A DNA stretch of 64,000 nt from Streptomyces diacarni (GTDB lineage: Bacteria; Actinomycetota; Actinomycetes; Streptomycetales; Streptomycetaceae): contig NZ_QOIN01000029.1 in assembly GCF_003323715.1 (NCBI RefSeq), forward strand, positions 1 through 64,000. The letters run 5' to 3'. Positions within the stretch are counted from its first letter, which is position 1. Every line of letters starts with the position of its first letter. Shown piece by piece: positions 51,863 to 59,617 of this stretch. The notes under the pieces were generated by a model, which searched no databases, was not told the DNA's origin, and saw nothing but the letters and a program-made list of their open reading frames with translations. A program made the translations under genes and the position numbers.

Positions 51863-51990
51863 ACGGTGCTCCTCGAACGTACGGCGGACCCCCGCCAGGG
51901 TACGCACCGGCCGCCCCCTCCCACCGCCGCCGTCTCCGGCGCCCTGATCCACCGGCCCACCGGGCGGCGACCGGCCGATGCGGAACCGCA

Positions 51991-52123
51991 GAAGACGCGC
52001 TTGCGGACGCGACCCTGCACGACTTCACGCGCAACACCGGCGCCCGCGCCTTCTACGCACGGCAGCGGCACCATGGAGGGACTGCCCGACATGACGCTGC
52101 GCTGCGGGCCCGGCGACACGCGC
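51991..52123 (+). pseudogene. IS110-type transposase remnant (C-terminal fragment)
   Basis: The forward frame starting at 51991 reads EDALADATLHDFTRNTGARA, then FYARQRHHGGTARHDAALRA. This resembles the C-terminal stretch of IS110-family transposases (RNTGARAFYDRQR...HHQALRALGNRL), with decay in the last third. There is no start and the rest of the gene is missing. It lies in the 423-bp gap (51863-52285) between the SDR and the response-regulator genes. No ends of the element can be seen. Confidence 0.55.
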
Positions 52124-52285
52124 TGAGGACAGCGCAACGGGCCCCGCATGCCCCACGGGGCCGTGCCCCGCTTCCCCGCACCGGACCGCGCCCCGCCCGC
52201 CGGCGAACCCCGTTCCCGGCGCATTCTCAGCCGGCTCACAGGTGCCGCACAGGAAACTCTCAGGGGCGGGGCGGAGGCTGGCGGC

Positions 52286-53098
52286 ATGGGTGAGTCTTCT
52301 GTGTCCGCCGAAGCCGGGCGTGCCGGTGCCGTCCCGTCGCGGCCCGGGGCCGCGACGGCCGCCGCGACCGCGATGGGAGCGGCGCTCACGCGGGACGGGC
52401 GGCCCGTGCGGGTGCTCGTGGTGGACGACGAGCCGCCGCTGGCCGAGCTGCTGTCCATGGCACTGCGGTACGAGGGATGGGAAGCGCGCTCCGTCGGGGA
52501 CGGCGCCGGTGCGGTGCGCGCCGTACGGGAGTGGCGCGCGGACGCGGTCGTGCTCGACGTGATGCTGCCGGACACCGACGGACTGACGGTGCTGCGCAGG
52601 CTGCGGGGCGAGATCCCCGGGGTGCCCGTGCTCTTCCTCACGGCGCGGGACGCGGTGGAGGACCGTATCGCGGGGCTGACGGCGGGCGGCGACGACTACG
52701 TGACCAAGCCGTTCAGCCTGGAGGAGGTCGTCGCCCGGCTGCGCGGTCTGCTGCGCAGGGCGGGCGCCGGGCAGGTGCGCGACGTGTCGCTGCTGACGGT
52801 GGGCGACCTGGTGCTCGATGAGGAGAGCCACGAGGTCTGGCGGGCGGACGAGGAGATCCGGCTGACCGCCACGGAGTTCGAGCTGCTGCGGTTTCTGATG
52901 CGCAACCAGCGCCGGGTGCTCAGCAAGGCGCAGATACTCGACCGCGTGTGGTCCTACGACTTCGGCGGCCAGGCGAACATCGTCGAGCTGTACATCTCCT
53001 ACCTGCGCAGGAAGATCGACGTGGGGCGGCAGCCGATGATCCACACCCGGCGGGGCGCCGGCTACGTCCTCAAACCCGGCGCCCCCGGCGGCCGATGA
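52286..53098 (+). CDS. OmpR/PhoB-family response regulator
   Basis: Start ATG 52286 (MGESSVSAEA) behind GGAGG gives 270 residues. The receiver has the acidic pocket VLVVDDEPPLAE, phospho-acceptor Asp91 in VVLDVMLPDTDGL and Lys in YVTKPF. The C-terminal winged helix has ATEFELLRFLMRNQRRVLSK and VELYISYLRRKID. The first 40 residues are an extra Ala-rich extension. It is the partner of the overlapping kinase gene (ATGA). Target genes are unknown; the downstream MFS gene is on the other strand. Confidence 0.94.
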   Translation: MGESSVSAEAGRAGAVPSRPGAATAAATAMGAALTRDGRPVRVLVVDDEPPLAELLSMALRYEGWEARSVGDGAGAVRAVREWRADAVVLDVMLPDTDGLTVLRRLRGEIPGVPVLFLTARDAVEDRIAGLTAGGDDYVTKPFSLEEVVARLRGLLRRAGAGQVRDVSLLTVGDLVLDEESHEVWRADEEIRLTATEFELLRFLMRNQRRVLSKAQILDRVWSYDFGGQANIVELYISYLRRKIDVGRQPMIHTRRGAGYVLKPGAPGGR

Positions 53099-54810
53099 GG
53101 ACCCTCGCGATGCCCTCGCTCCGAGCCCTGCCCTCGCTCCGCGTCCTGCCCGGCTTCCTCGGCCGCCCGCGCCCGCCACGACTGCTGCGGACCCGCCTGG
53201 TGCTGTGCGTGCTCGCGCTGATCGCCGTCGTCGCGGCGGTTATCGGCACGGTGACCACCATCTCCCTGCACTCCCACCTCTACCGGCAGCTCGACGACCA
53301 ACTCGCCGAGGTCGCCGTGCGCGCCGCCGGCCCCGGCCCGCCGGGCCACGGCGCACCGCCCGACGGGGACCGGCTGCGCTTCTTGACCATGGGAGGCCAG
53401 CCACTGGGAACGGTCGGCGCCGTGGCCCCCTCAGGATCCGGCGGCAGCGGCCGGGACTCCGGCGGCACGAAGGTGCTCCGAGCGGGCATCAGCGTCCAGG
53501 ACGACAGCGCGCCGACGGGCCACGGGGTGGCGGTGGAACCCCTGCCCCAGGAGCAGCGATCCGCGCTCGCGCACGCCCCTCGCGACGGTGAGCCGCACAC
53601 CGCCGAACTGCCCGGAGAGGGGACCTACCGGGTGCGGTCGGTGCCGGTGGACGGCGGCACGCTGCTCGTCGGGCTGCCCGCCTCGGGCGTCCAGGACACC
53701 GTCAGCACACTGGTCGTCACCGAGGTCTGCGTCGCCTGCGCCGGGCTGATCGCCGCGGCGCTCGTCGGCACTGCCAGCGTGCGGCTCGCGCTGCGGCCCC
53801 TGGCCCGGGTGGCGCAGACCGCCACCCGGGTCTCCCGGCTGCCGCTGCACGAGGGCGAGGTACGGCTGCGCGAACGCGTCCCGCTGCGCGACACCGACCC
53901 CCGCTCCGAGGTCGGGCAGGTGGCCGCGGCGCTCAACAGGATGCTCGGGCACGTCGGCGCGGCGCTGGCGGCCCGCCATGAGAGCGAGACGCGGGTGCGG
54001 CGCTTCGTCGCCGACGCCAGCCACGAGCTGCGCACGCCCCTCGCCTCGATCAGGGGCTACGCGGAGTTGACCCGGCGCGGCAGGGAGGAGGTGGGCCCGC
54101 AGACCCGGTACGCGCTCGCGCGCGTCGAGGCGGAGTCGGAGCGGATGACCGATCTGGTCGAGGACCTGCTGCTGTTGGCGCGGCTGGACGCGGGCCGGCC
54201 GCTGAGCAGGTCAGAGGTAGACCTCTCGGCGCTGGTGGTGGACGCGGTGAGCGACTCCCGCGCCGCGGGCCCCGACCACAGGTGGCAGCTCGACCTGCCC
54301 GACATACCGGTCGTCGTCCCCGGCGACGCGGCGCGCCTGCGGCAGGTGCTGGCCAACCTGCTGACCAACGCGCGGACCCACACCCCCGAGGGCACCGTCG
54401 TCACGGCTCGCCTGCGGCACGTTCCCGCGGCCCCGGGCCTTCCGCCGCCGCCCGATGGCGGCGCTCCCTCGGGCACGGCCGAGATACGGGTCGAGGACGA
54501 CGGCCCCGGCATCCCCGCCGAGGCGCTGCCCGTGGTCTTCGAACGCTTCGCACGCGCCGACGCCTCGCGCTCACGCGCCCAGGGGAGCACCGGCTTGGGG
54601 CTGGCCATCGTCCGGGCGGTGGTCGCCGCGCACGGGGGACGAGTGAGCGCGCACAGCTCGCCCGGCCGCACGGTCTTCACCGTAGGACTGCCGCTCGGCG
54701 AGGGCCGCGCCGCGGCGCCGCCGACGCCCGCTGACGACCCACCGGACCCGGGCGGGACTGCGCCGGTCCACGAGCGCCCTCCCGGGGCGCCTCCGTCCGA
54801 CTGCGCCTGA
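53095..54810 (+). CDS. Sensor histidine kinase (HisKA, HAMP)
   Basis: Start ATG 53095 overlaps the response-regulator stop. The 571-residue protein has two membrane helices (about 34-57 and 205-228) around an extracellular sensor loop (58-203) rich in Gly/Asp/Ser, then HAMP (about 229-290), HisKA with His310 in DASHELRTPLASIRGYAELT, and HATPase with the N-box RQVLANLLTNARTHTPEG, DDGPGIP and GSTGLGLAIV. It autophosphorylates in response to an unknown outside signal and phosphorylates the OmpR-type partner. The last 45 residues are a disordered Pro-rich tail. Confidence 0.94.
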   Translation: MRTLAMPSLRALPSLRVLPGFLGRPRPPRLLRTRLVLCVLALIAVVAAVIGTVTTISLHSHLYRQLDDQLAEVAVRAAGPGPPGHGAPPDGDRLRFLTMGGQPLGTVGAVAPSGSGGSGRDSGGTKVLRAGISVQDDSAPTGHGVAVEPLPQEQRSALAHAPRDGEPHTAELPGEGTYRVRSVPVDGGTLLVGLPASGVQDTVSTLVVTEVCVACAGLIAAALVGTASVRLALRPLARVAQTATRVSRLPLHEGEVRLRERVPLRDTDPRSEVGQVAAALNRMLGHVGAALAARHESETRVRRFVADASHELRTPLASIRGYAELTRRGREEVGPQTRYALARVEAESERMTDLVEDLLLLARLDAGRPLSRSEVDLSALVVDAVSDSRAAGPDHRWQLDLPDIPVVVPGDAARLRQVLANLLTNARTHTPEGTVVTARLRHVPAAPGLPPPPDGGAPSGTAEIRVEDDGPGIPAEALPVVFERFARADASRSRAQGSTGLGLAIVRAVVAAHGGRVSAHSSPGRTVFTVGLPLGEGRAAAPPTPADDPPDPGGTAPVHERPPGAPPSDCA

Positions 54811-54824
54811 CGCTCGGCCGGCGC

Positions 54825-54941
54825 CTGACGGATGGCACCGATGCCGCCGAGGTCGCGGAGGCCGTCGTCTTCGAGGTCGACACCGAGGTCGGTGGCAAGG
54901 CGCTCGGACAGTTCGACGAGGGCGAGGGGGCAGGACTCGGC
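54825..54941 (-). pseudogene. Possible acyl-carrier-protein remnant
   Basis: In the 159-bp gap after the kinase gene, the minus strand reads ESCPLALVELSERLATDLGV followed by DLEDDGLRDLGGIGAI. This resembles the second half of a carrier protein (normally DSLALVELxERLexDLGVxLxDDxLxxLxTVG) with the Ser site damaged. There is no start or N-terminal half. It may be chance similarity. Confidence 0.3.
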
Positions 54942-54969
54942 TCGCCGCGCGCACGCTGCCGGACGCCGT

Positions 54970-56202
54970 TCAGGCCGCCGGCTCCGTGTGGGCGCGGTGG
55001 GGGAGGAGGCCGAGTGCGAGTCCGAGGGTGGCACAGGTGGCGCCGAGAGCGGCGACGGCCGGCCAGCCCGCGGTACTCCAGGCGAGGGAGCCCGCCAGGG
55101 AGCCGGTCGCGATGCCGGCGAAGCGGCAGGTGAAGTAGCTGGTGTTGAGCCGGTTGTGCAGGGGGGTGGGGAGGGAGAAGAGCGCGGTCTGGCTGACCGT
55201 CTGGTTGCCCCACACGCCGACGTCCAGGAGGACGATGCCGGCCACCAGCCAGGCCAGGGAGGTGCCGCCGGGCAGCAGGACCAGCCAGCCGACGATCACC
55301 AGAGCGGTCAGCGCGGCCAGACCGCGCCGTGGGCCGTACCGGTCGGCGAGTCGGCCCGCCCACGGGGAGGCCAGGGCGCTGGCGGCGGCGACGAGCCCGA
55401 ACAGCCCGATCCGCGCGCTGTCGTAGTGGTAGTCGCGGGCCAGCAGGAACGTCAGCGTCGTCCAGAAGGCGCCGAAGGCCACACCGACCAGCGCCCCGGA
55501 GAAGACCACCCGGGCGACCGGGGGCCGGGCCGCCAGCCGGGGCAGGGACGCCAGGCAGGCGAGGTAGCTGTCGGTGCCGGCCGGTGTCGGGTCCGCAGGC
55601 AGGCACCGGCGCAGGACGACGGCCAGCAGGAGCGTGAGGGCGCAGGAGACGGTGTACACGCCACGCCAGCCGACGAGCTCGGCGAGCGCGCCCGCGTAGG
55701 CGCGGGAGGCGAGGATGCCGACGAGCAGCCCCGCCTGCACGGTGCCGACGACGCGGCCCCGTCCGCCCGACCGGCCCTCGGGCGGCTCGGACAGCGCCAC
55801 GGCCAGCGGCGTGACCAGCTGCGGTACGGGGGAGAGCAGCCCCGTCACGAAGCCGGCCGCGGCCAGGAGCCAGGCGCTGGTGGCGACCGCGCTCGCCGCC
55901 AGCGCCAGGCCCGAGCAGGCGGTGAGCACCAGGATCAGCCGACGCCTGTCGTGGCTGTCCCCCGCGGGCACGAGCAGCAGGATGCCGGCCGCGTAGCCGA
56001 GCTGGGTGGCGGTGGGGATCGCTCCCAGCAGCGCGGCATCGGCCCGCAGCGAGCCGGCGATCTCCTCCAGCAGCGGCTGGCTGAGGTAGACGTTGGAGGC
56101 GGTCACCGCGCTGGTGACGGCCAGGACGAGCACGTGGAGGCGGGAGAGCCCGTGACCCCGCGCCGGTGGCGGGGGCGAGGGCATCAAGCGGGGATCAGGC
56201 AC
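54970..56202 (-). CDS. MFS exporter (YnfM/arabinose-efflux-like)
   Basis: The start is uncertain: GTG 56202 (VPDPRLMPSP, 410 residues) or ATG 56184. Neither has a clear ribosome site; TAGCGT eight bases before the GTG would allow a leaderless start. The protein has about 12 helices, TASNVYLSQPLLEEIAGSLR, PTATQLGYAAGILLLVPAGD and GRLADRYGPRRGL. This pattern fits the YnfM/CynX-like efflux MFS group often paired with AraC-type regulators, as here (divergent gene at 56274). The substrate is unknown. Confidence 0.86.
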   Translation of the reverse strand: MPDPRLMPSPPPPARGHGLSRLHVLVLAVTSAVTASNVYLSQPLLEEIAGSLRADAALLGAIPTATQLGYAAGILLLVPAGDSHDRRRLILVLTACSGLALAASAVATSAWLLAAAGFVTGLLSPVPQLVTPLAVALSEPPEGRSGGRGRVVGTVQAGLLVGILASRAYAGALAELVGWRGVYTVSCALTLLLAVVLRRCLPADPTPAGTDSYLACLASLPRLAARPPVARVVFSGALVGVAFGAFWTTLTFLLARDYHYDSARIGLFGLVAAASALASPWAGRLADRYGPRRGLAALTALVIVGWLVLLPGGTSLAWLVAGIVLLDVGVWGNQTVSQTALFSLPTPLHNRLNTSYFTCRFAGIATGSLAGSLAWSTAGWPAVAALGATCATLGLALGLLPHRAHTEPAA

Positions 56203-56228
56203 GGAGAACGACGCTATGGCCGGCCCGG

Positions 56229-56254
56229 CTGGCATACTTTCGCCGTACTGCCAG
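56229..56254. promoter_or_regulatory. Inverted repeat CTGGCA-N14-TGCCAG between MFS and AraC genes
   Basis: The perfect 6-bp arms (56229-56234, 56249-56254) lie in the 71-bp divergent gap, centred about midway between the two starts. It is a candidate binding site for the AraC-type regulator. Confidence 0.45.
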
Positions 56255-56273
56255 GTGATGTCGAGAGTGCGCC

Positions 56274-57047
56274 ATGTTCGGGAAGAGCGAGAACCGGGAC
56301 GACTACCAGGATGTGCCCCGCCCGGTGGCGGCGATGGCTCGCGACCTGGCCGACGGCCACCACATCCCGCCGCACCGGCACCGCAGGGCACAGCTGATCT
56401 ACGGCATCACCGGCGCCATCTCGGTGGGTACCCCGCTCGGCACCTGGGTGGTGCCGGCCAGCAGGGGCGCGTGGGTGCCCGCGGGGCTCGACCACGAGAT
56501 GACCTGCGCGGGCAGGGTCGCCATGCGGACGCTCTATCTGGACCCGGGCGCCGCCACCCGGCTGCCCGCGGCCCCCACGGTCGTCTCGGTCTCCCCGCTG
56601 CTGCGGGAGCTGATCGACGAGGCGACGCGGCTGCCCGTCGAGTACGACACCGAGGGCCGGGACGGACTCCTCATGCGGCTGCTGCTGAGCGAACTCACCC
56701 CCCGCCCCGTGCCCGCGCTGCACCTCCCCGCCCCGGACTGCCCCCGCCTGGCGGACCTGTGCGCGCGGATCCGCCGCTGCCCGCAGGACGCGTGGACGAC
56801 ACGGCAGGCCGCCGCCGCCGCGCACATGAGCCCGCGCAGCCTCCAGCGCCGCTTCGCCGAGGCGACCGGTATGAGCCTGGGCCACTGGGTACGGCAGGCC
56901 AAGCTGGCGCACGCGGTGGCGCTGCTGGCCAAGGGGGCGCCCGTCACCACCGTCGCGCTGCGCGTCGGCTACGCCACTCCGAGCGCCTTCACGGCCATGT
57001 TCCGGCGCGCGCTGGGCACCACACCGAGCCTCTACTTCTCCCCGTGA
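56274..57047 (+). CDS. AraC-family regulator with N-terminal cupin
   Basis: The 257-residue protein has a cupin-like half (HHIPPHRHRRAQLIYGITGA, GTWVVPASRGAWVPAGLDHE) and a C-terminal double HTH (TTRQAAAAAHMSPRSLQRRF, then VTTVALRVGYATPSAFTAMF and RRALGTTPSLYF). Regulators of this subtype usually control a divergently encoded efflux pump, here the MFS gene. No GAGG is seen close to the ATG. Confidence 0.92.
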   Translation: MFGKSENRDDYQDVPRPVAAMARDLADGHHIPPHRHRRAQLIYGITGAISVGTPLGTWVVPASRGAWVPAGLDHEMTCAGRVAMRTLYLDPGAATRLPAAPTVVSVSPLLRELIDEATRLPVEYDTEGRDGLLMRLLLSELTPRPVPALHLPAPDCPRLADLCARIRRCPQDAWTTRQAAAAAHMSPRSLQRRFAEATGMSLGHWVRQAKLAHAVALLAKGAPVTTVALRVGYATPSAFTAMFRRALGTTPSLYFSP

Positions 57048-57114
57048 ACGCCGCCGGGCCTCCCCGTGACGCCGCCAGGTCTGCGAGCGTGCCGCCGGGC
57101 CGTGCCGGGACGCG

Positions 57115-58515
57115 CTACCTGCCGCCGCCGTCCAGCAGGCGCCGCGCGGTGCGTGTGCAGCGCGCGGCGACGTCGATGCGGACGCCGCCGAAGTCGGCGG
57201 CACGGGTGGCGTCCAGGGCCATCCGGGAGGTGGTGCCCTCCGCCGTGGACGACGGATCGAGGGGGCTGCCGGGAAGCCCGTCCACCACGAACACGTCCCG
57301 GTGCGGCTGCAGATGCGTCGCCAGCGCCCACAGCACCTCCGTGTCCCGGGTGACGTCCACGTCCACGTCCTCGTCCACCGCCACCACCGTCTTCAGGTAC
57401 GGGTCCCAGCCCAGCAGCCCCAGCATCACCTGCCGCGCCTGCCCGGGCCGCGAACGGCGCAGCGCCACGTACGCGTGGAAGTGGGTGCCGGAGGTCGGAT
57501 AGTGCAGGCGTGCGACCTCGGGAAAGCGCTCGGAGAGTTTCTGCGCCATCTCCGCCTCGCGCGGGATGCGGGCGAGGTTGAGGTGGTCGGCGGTGTTGCC
57601 GCCCGCGATGTCCAGCAGCAGCGGTTCGCGCCGGCCGAGCACCGTCTCGACGGTGAGCACGTTGTGCGTGGAGCGGCTGGAGGAGTACCCGGAGAACTCG
57701 CCGAACGGGCCCTCGTCCGCCCTCAGTTCCGGGTCGATGGCGCCCTCCAGCACCAGCTCGGCGCTCGCCGGCACCCGGATGCCGTACCGCGGGGTGCGCA
57801 CCACCTCCAGGGGCGCACCGAACAGGCCCCCCGCGACGTCCCGTTCGTCGGTGCCGGCGTCGAGGCGGGCCGAGGTGGCCAGCAGGAACAGCGGGTGGCC
57901 GCCGATCACCATGGCCACCGGGAGCCGTTCGCCGCGCTCGGCCGCCAGCCCCAGCAACTGCCACAGGTGGCCACGCGAGTGGAGGCTGGTGGCGAGCTGG
58001 TCACGCGTGTGCACCATGGCGCGGTGGTAGCTGAGGTTCCCCGCGCGCCCCGGCACTCCCGGCGGCGGTTCCACGGCGATGACACCGCTGGTGAGGTAGG
58101 GACCGCGGTCGGAGGCGAAGTGCCGGATGAGCGGCAGCCTTCCCAGGTCCACCTCGGGCCCGCTCGCCACCCGTTCCAGCACCGGCCCCTCCGACACCAC
58201 CCGCGGGGTGGTGCGCCGCGCCGCCGCTGCCTGGTAGGCGGTGTGCAGTTCCCGGGGCCGGGCGTCCAGCAGCCGGGCGACCCGGCGCCGGGAGGCGAAG
58301 ACGTTGGTGACCAGACCGGTGCCGCCCAGCCCCCGCACACCGGGACACACCAGCATGTCCTCACGTCCGCGGGCGGCCAGCTCCAGCACCAGGGCCGCCA
58401 CGTCCTCCCCGTCGATCTCCTCGTGGACGGTGGTCACGTCCTCCGGGTGGCGTGCGGGGTAGTCCGCCAGGAAGTCCCGCAGGTCCTGCGATCGCGCTGC
58501 TGCGCTCGCGTGCAC
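57115..58515 (-). CDS. UbiD-family prenyl-FMN-dependent decarboxylase
   Basis: The 466-residue protein has the UbiD features SSRSTHNVLTVETVL, EGPFGEFSGYSS with the catalytic Glu (the E-x-x-x-E region), GGNTADHLNLARIPREAEMA and DEDVDVDVTRDTEVLWALAT. Members carboxylate or decarboxylate unsaturated and aromatic acids (for example protocatechuate, phenylphosphate, hydroxybenzoate). It needs prenyl-FMN from a UbiX homologue, none of which is in the window. It is codirectional with the amidohydrolase, hydroxylase and GntR genes downstream on the map, suggesting one aromatic or heteroaromatic catabolic unit. Confidence 0.9.
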   Translation of the reverse strand: MHASAAARSQDLRDFLADYPARHPEDVTTVHEEIDGEDVAALVLELAARGREDMLVCPGVRGLGGTGLVTNVFASRRRVARLLDARPRELHTAYQAAAARRTTPRVVSEGPVLERVASGPEVDLGRLPLIRHFASDRGPYLTSGVIAVEPPPGVPGRAGNLSYHRAMVHTRDQLATSLHSRGHLWQLLGLAAERGERLPVAMVIGGHPLFLLATSARLDAGTDERDVAGGLFGAPLEVVRTPRYGIRVPASAELVLEGAIDPELRADEGPFGEFSGYSSSRSTHNVLTVETVLGRREPLLLDIAGGNTADHLNLARIPREAEMAQKLSERFPEVARLHYPTSGTHFHAYVALRRSRPGQARQVMLGLLGWDPYLKTVVAVDEDVDVDVTRDTEVLWALATHLQPHRDVFVVDGLPGSPLDPSSTAEGTTSRMALDATRAADFGGVRIDVAARCTRTARRLLDGGGR

Positions 58516-58578
58516 GGCGCTCCTCCTCCCTCCTGCACGGTACGGTCCGGGGGCGGGAAGCGCCCCCGGACCTGGCGG

Positions 58579-59526
58579 CTACGCCCGGGCCGCGGCCCGC
58601 CCGGTGCGGGCGCCGTCCAAGGAGGCGTAGGTGTCGGTCAGCCGCAGCTTCGCCTCGGCCTCGTCCCGCGGCGGGGGAGTGGGCTCCAGGCCCAGCAGCC
58701 GGGCCATGTTGTTGCCGAGGTAGCCCTCCAGGTCCTCCTCCGACAGGTGCATGCCCTGCGGCGGCGGGCCGCACAGCACCTCCAGCTCACGCGCCCACAT
58801 GCCGGGCTCGTTGGGGGGCGAGTCGGTACCGAAGACGAGCTGGTGCTTCTCCATCTGCTGGGCGAACTCCACGATCCGCGACTGGAGCAGCCAGCCCGAC
58901 TCGCCGTACACGTTGGGCGAGTCGAGGATCATGTACAGCGCCTCGAAGCAGTACACGCCGCCGGTCTGCACCCCGAAGTGCGCGAGGATGAAGTTGACGT
59001 TGGGGAACTCGCGGATGATCGGGTAGAACTGCGTCGGGATCGAGTACGGACCGTCCCCGGTGTGGATCAGCACCACCACACCCAGCTCGTCGCACACCCG
59101 CAGCACAGGACGCAGCCAGTCCAGGGCACGGTCGGGACGATAAGCGTGCATGTTGGCATGCAGCTTCATCATCTTGTAGCCGTACTCCTTGACGTGGAAC
59201 TCCAGTTCCTTCGCCCCGTTCTCAGGACCGAAGCGCGGGTTGTACAGGAAGTTCCCGACGAACCTGTCCGGGTGCGCCGACACCAGCTCGGTGATGTAGG
59301 ACATGTAGTCGCGGATGCCCTCGCGTCCGGTGCGCATCCCGTCCTGCCAGACGGTGTTGCCGGGCGGCGGCATGATGCAGCCGTAGTCGATGCGGCGCGG
59401 CTTGCCGTTGATGGTGTACGGGCCGTCCATCATGGCGAGCGTCCGCTCGCCCGTGAAGGGATCGCCGGCGTGCCGCCAGGCCTTGTCCGGCTTGTTGGTC
59501 GGGTGCATGTGGGTGTCGATGATCAC
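58579..59526 (-). CDS. Amidohydrolase_2 family metal-dependent hydrolase/decarboxylase
   Basis: Start GTG 59526 (VIIDTHMHPTN) has GGGAGAGG about ten bases upstream, giving 315 residues. The metal motif DTHMH opens the TIM barrel; further ligands are His in MMKLHANMHAY, VVLIHTGDG and ILAHFGVQTGG, and the Asp in VFGTDSPPNE. Family members include ACMSD, gamma-resorcylate and isoorotate decarboxylases and ring-opening lactonases. Together with the adjacent UbiD and hydroxylase genes it probably handles a ring-acid intermediate. Function cannot be fixed further. Confidence 0.87.
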   Translation of the reverse strand: MIIDTHMHPTNKPDKAWRHAGDPFTGERTLAMMDGPYTINGKPRRIDYGCIMPPPGNTVWQDGMRTGREGIRDYMSYITELVSAHPDRFVGNFLYNPRFGPENGAKELEFHVKEYGYKMMKLHANMHAYRPDRALDWLRPVLRVCDELGVVVLIHTGDGPYSIPTQFYPIIREFPNVNFILAHFGVQTGGVYCFEALYMILDSPNVYGESGWLLQSRIVEFAQQMEKHQLVFGTDSPPNEPGMWARELEVLCGPPPQGMHLSEEDLEGYLGNNMARLLGLEPTPPPRDEAEAKLRLTDTYASLDGARTGRAAARA

Positions 59527-59617
59527 GTGCGTCGTCCTCTCCCTCGGTGGGGCCCTCGGCTGGGGCCCGCGGTGGGCCTGTCGTACCCGGACCGTTGGGG
59601 GAACCCGAAGGCCCGCC

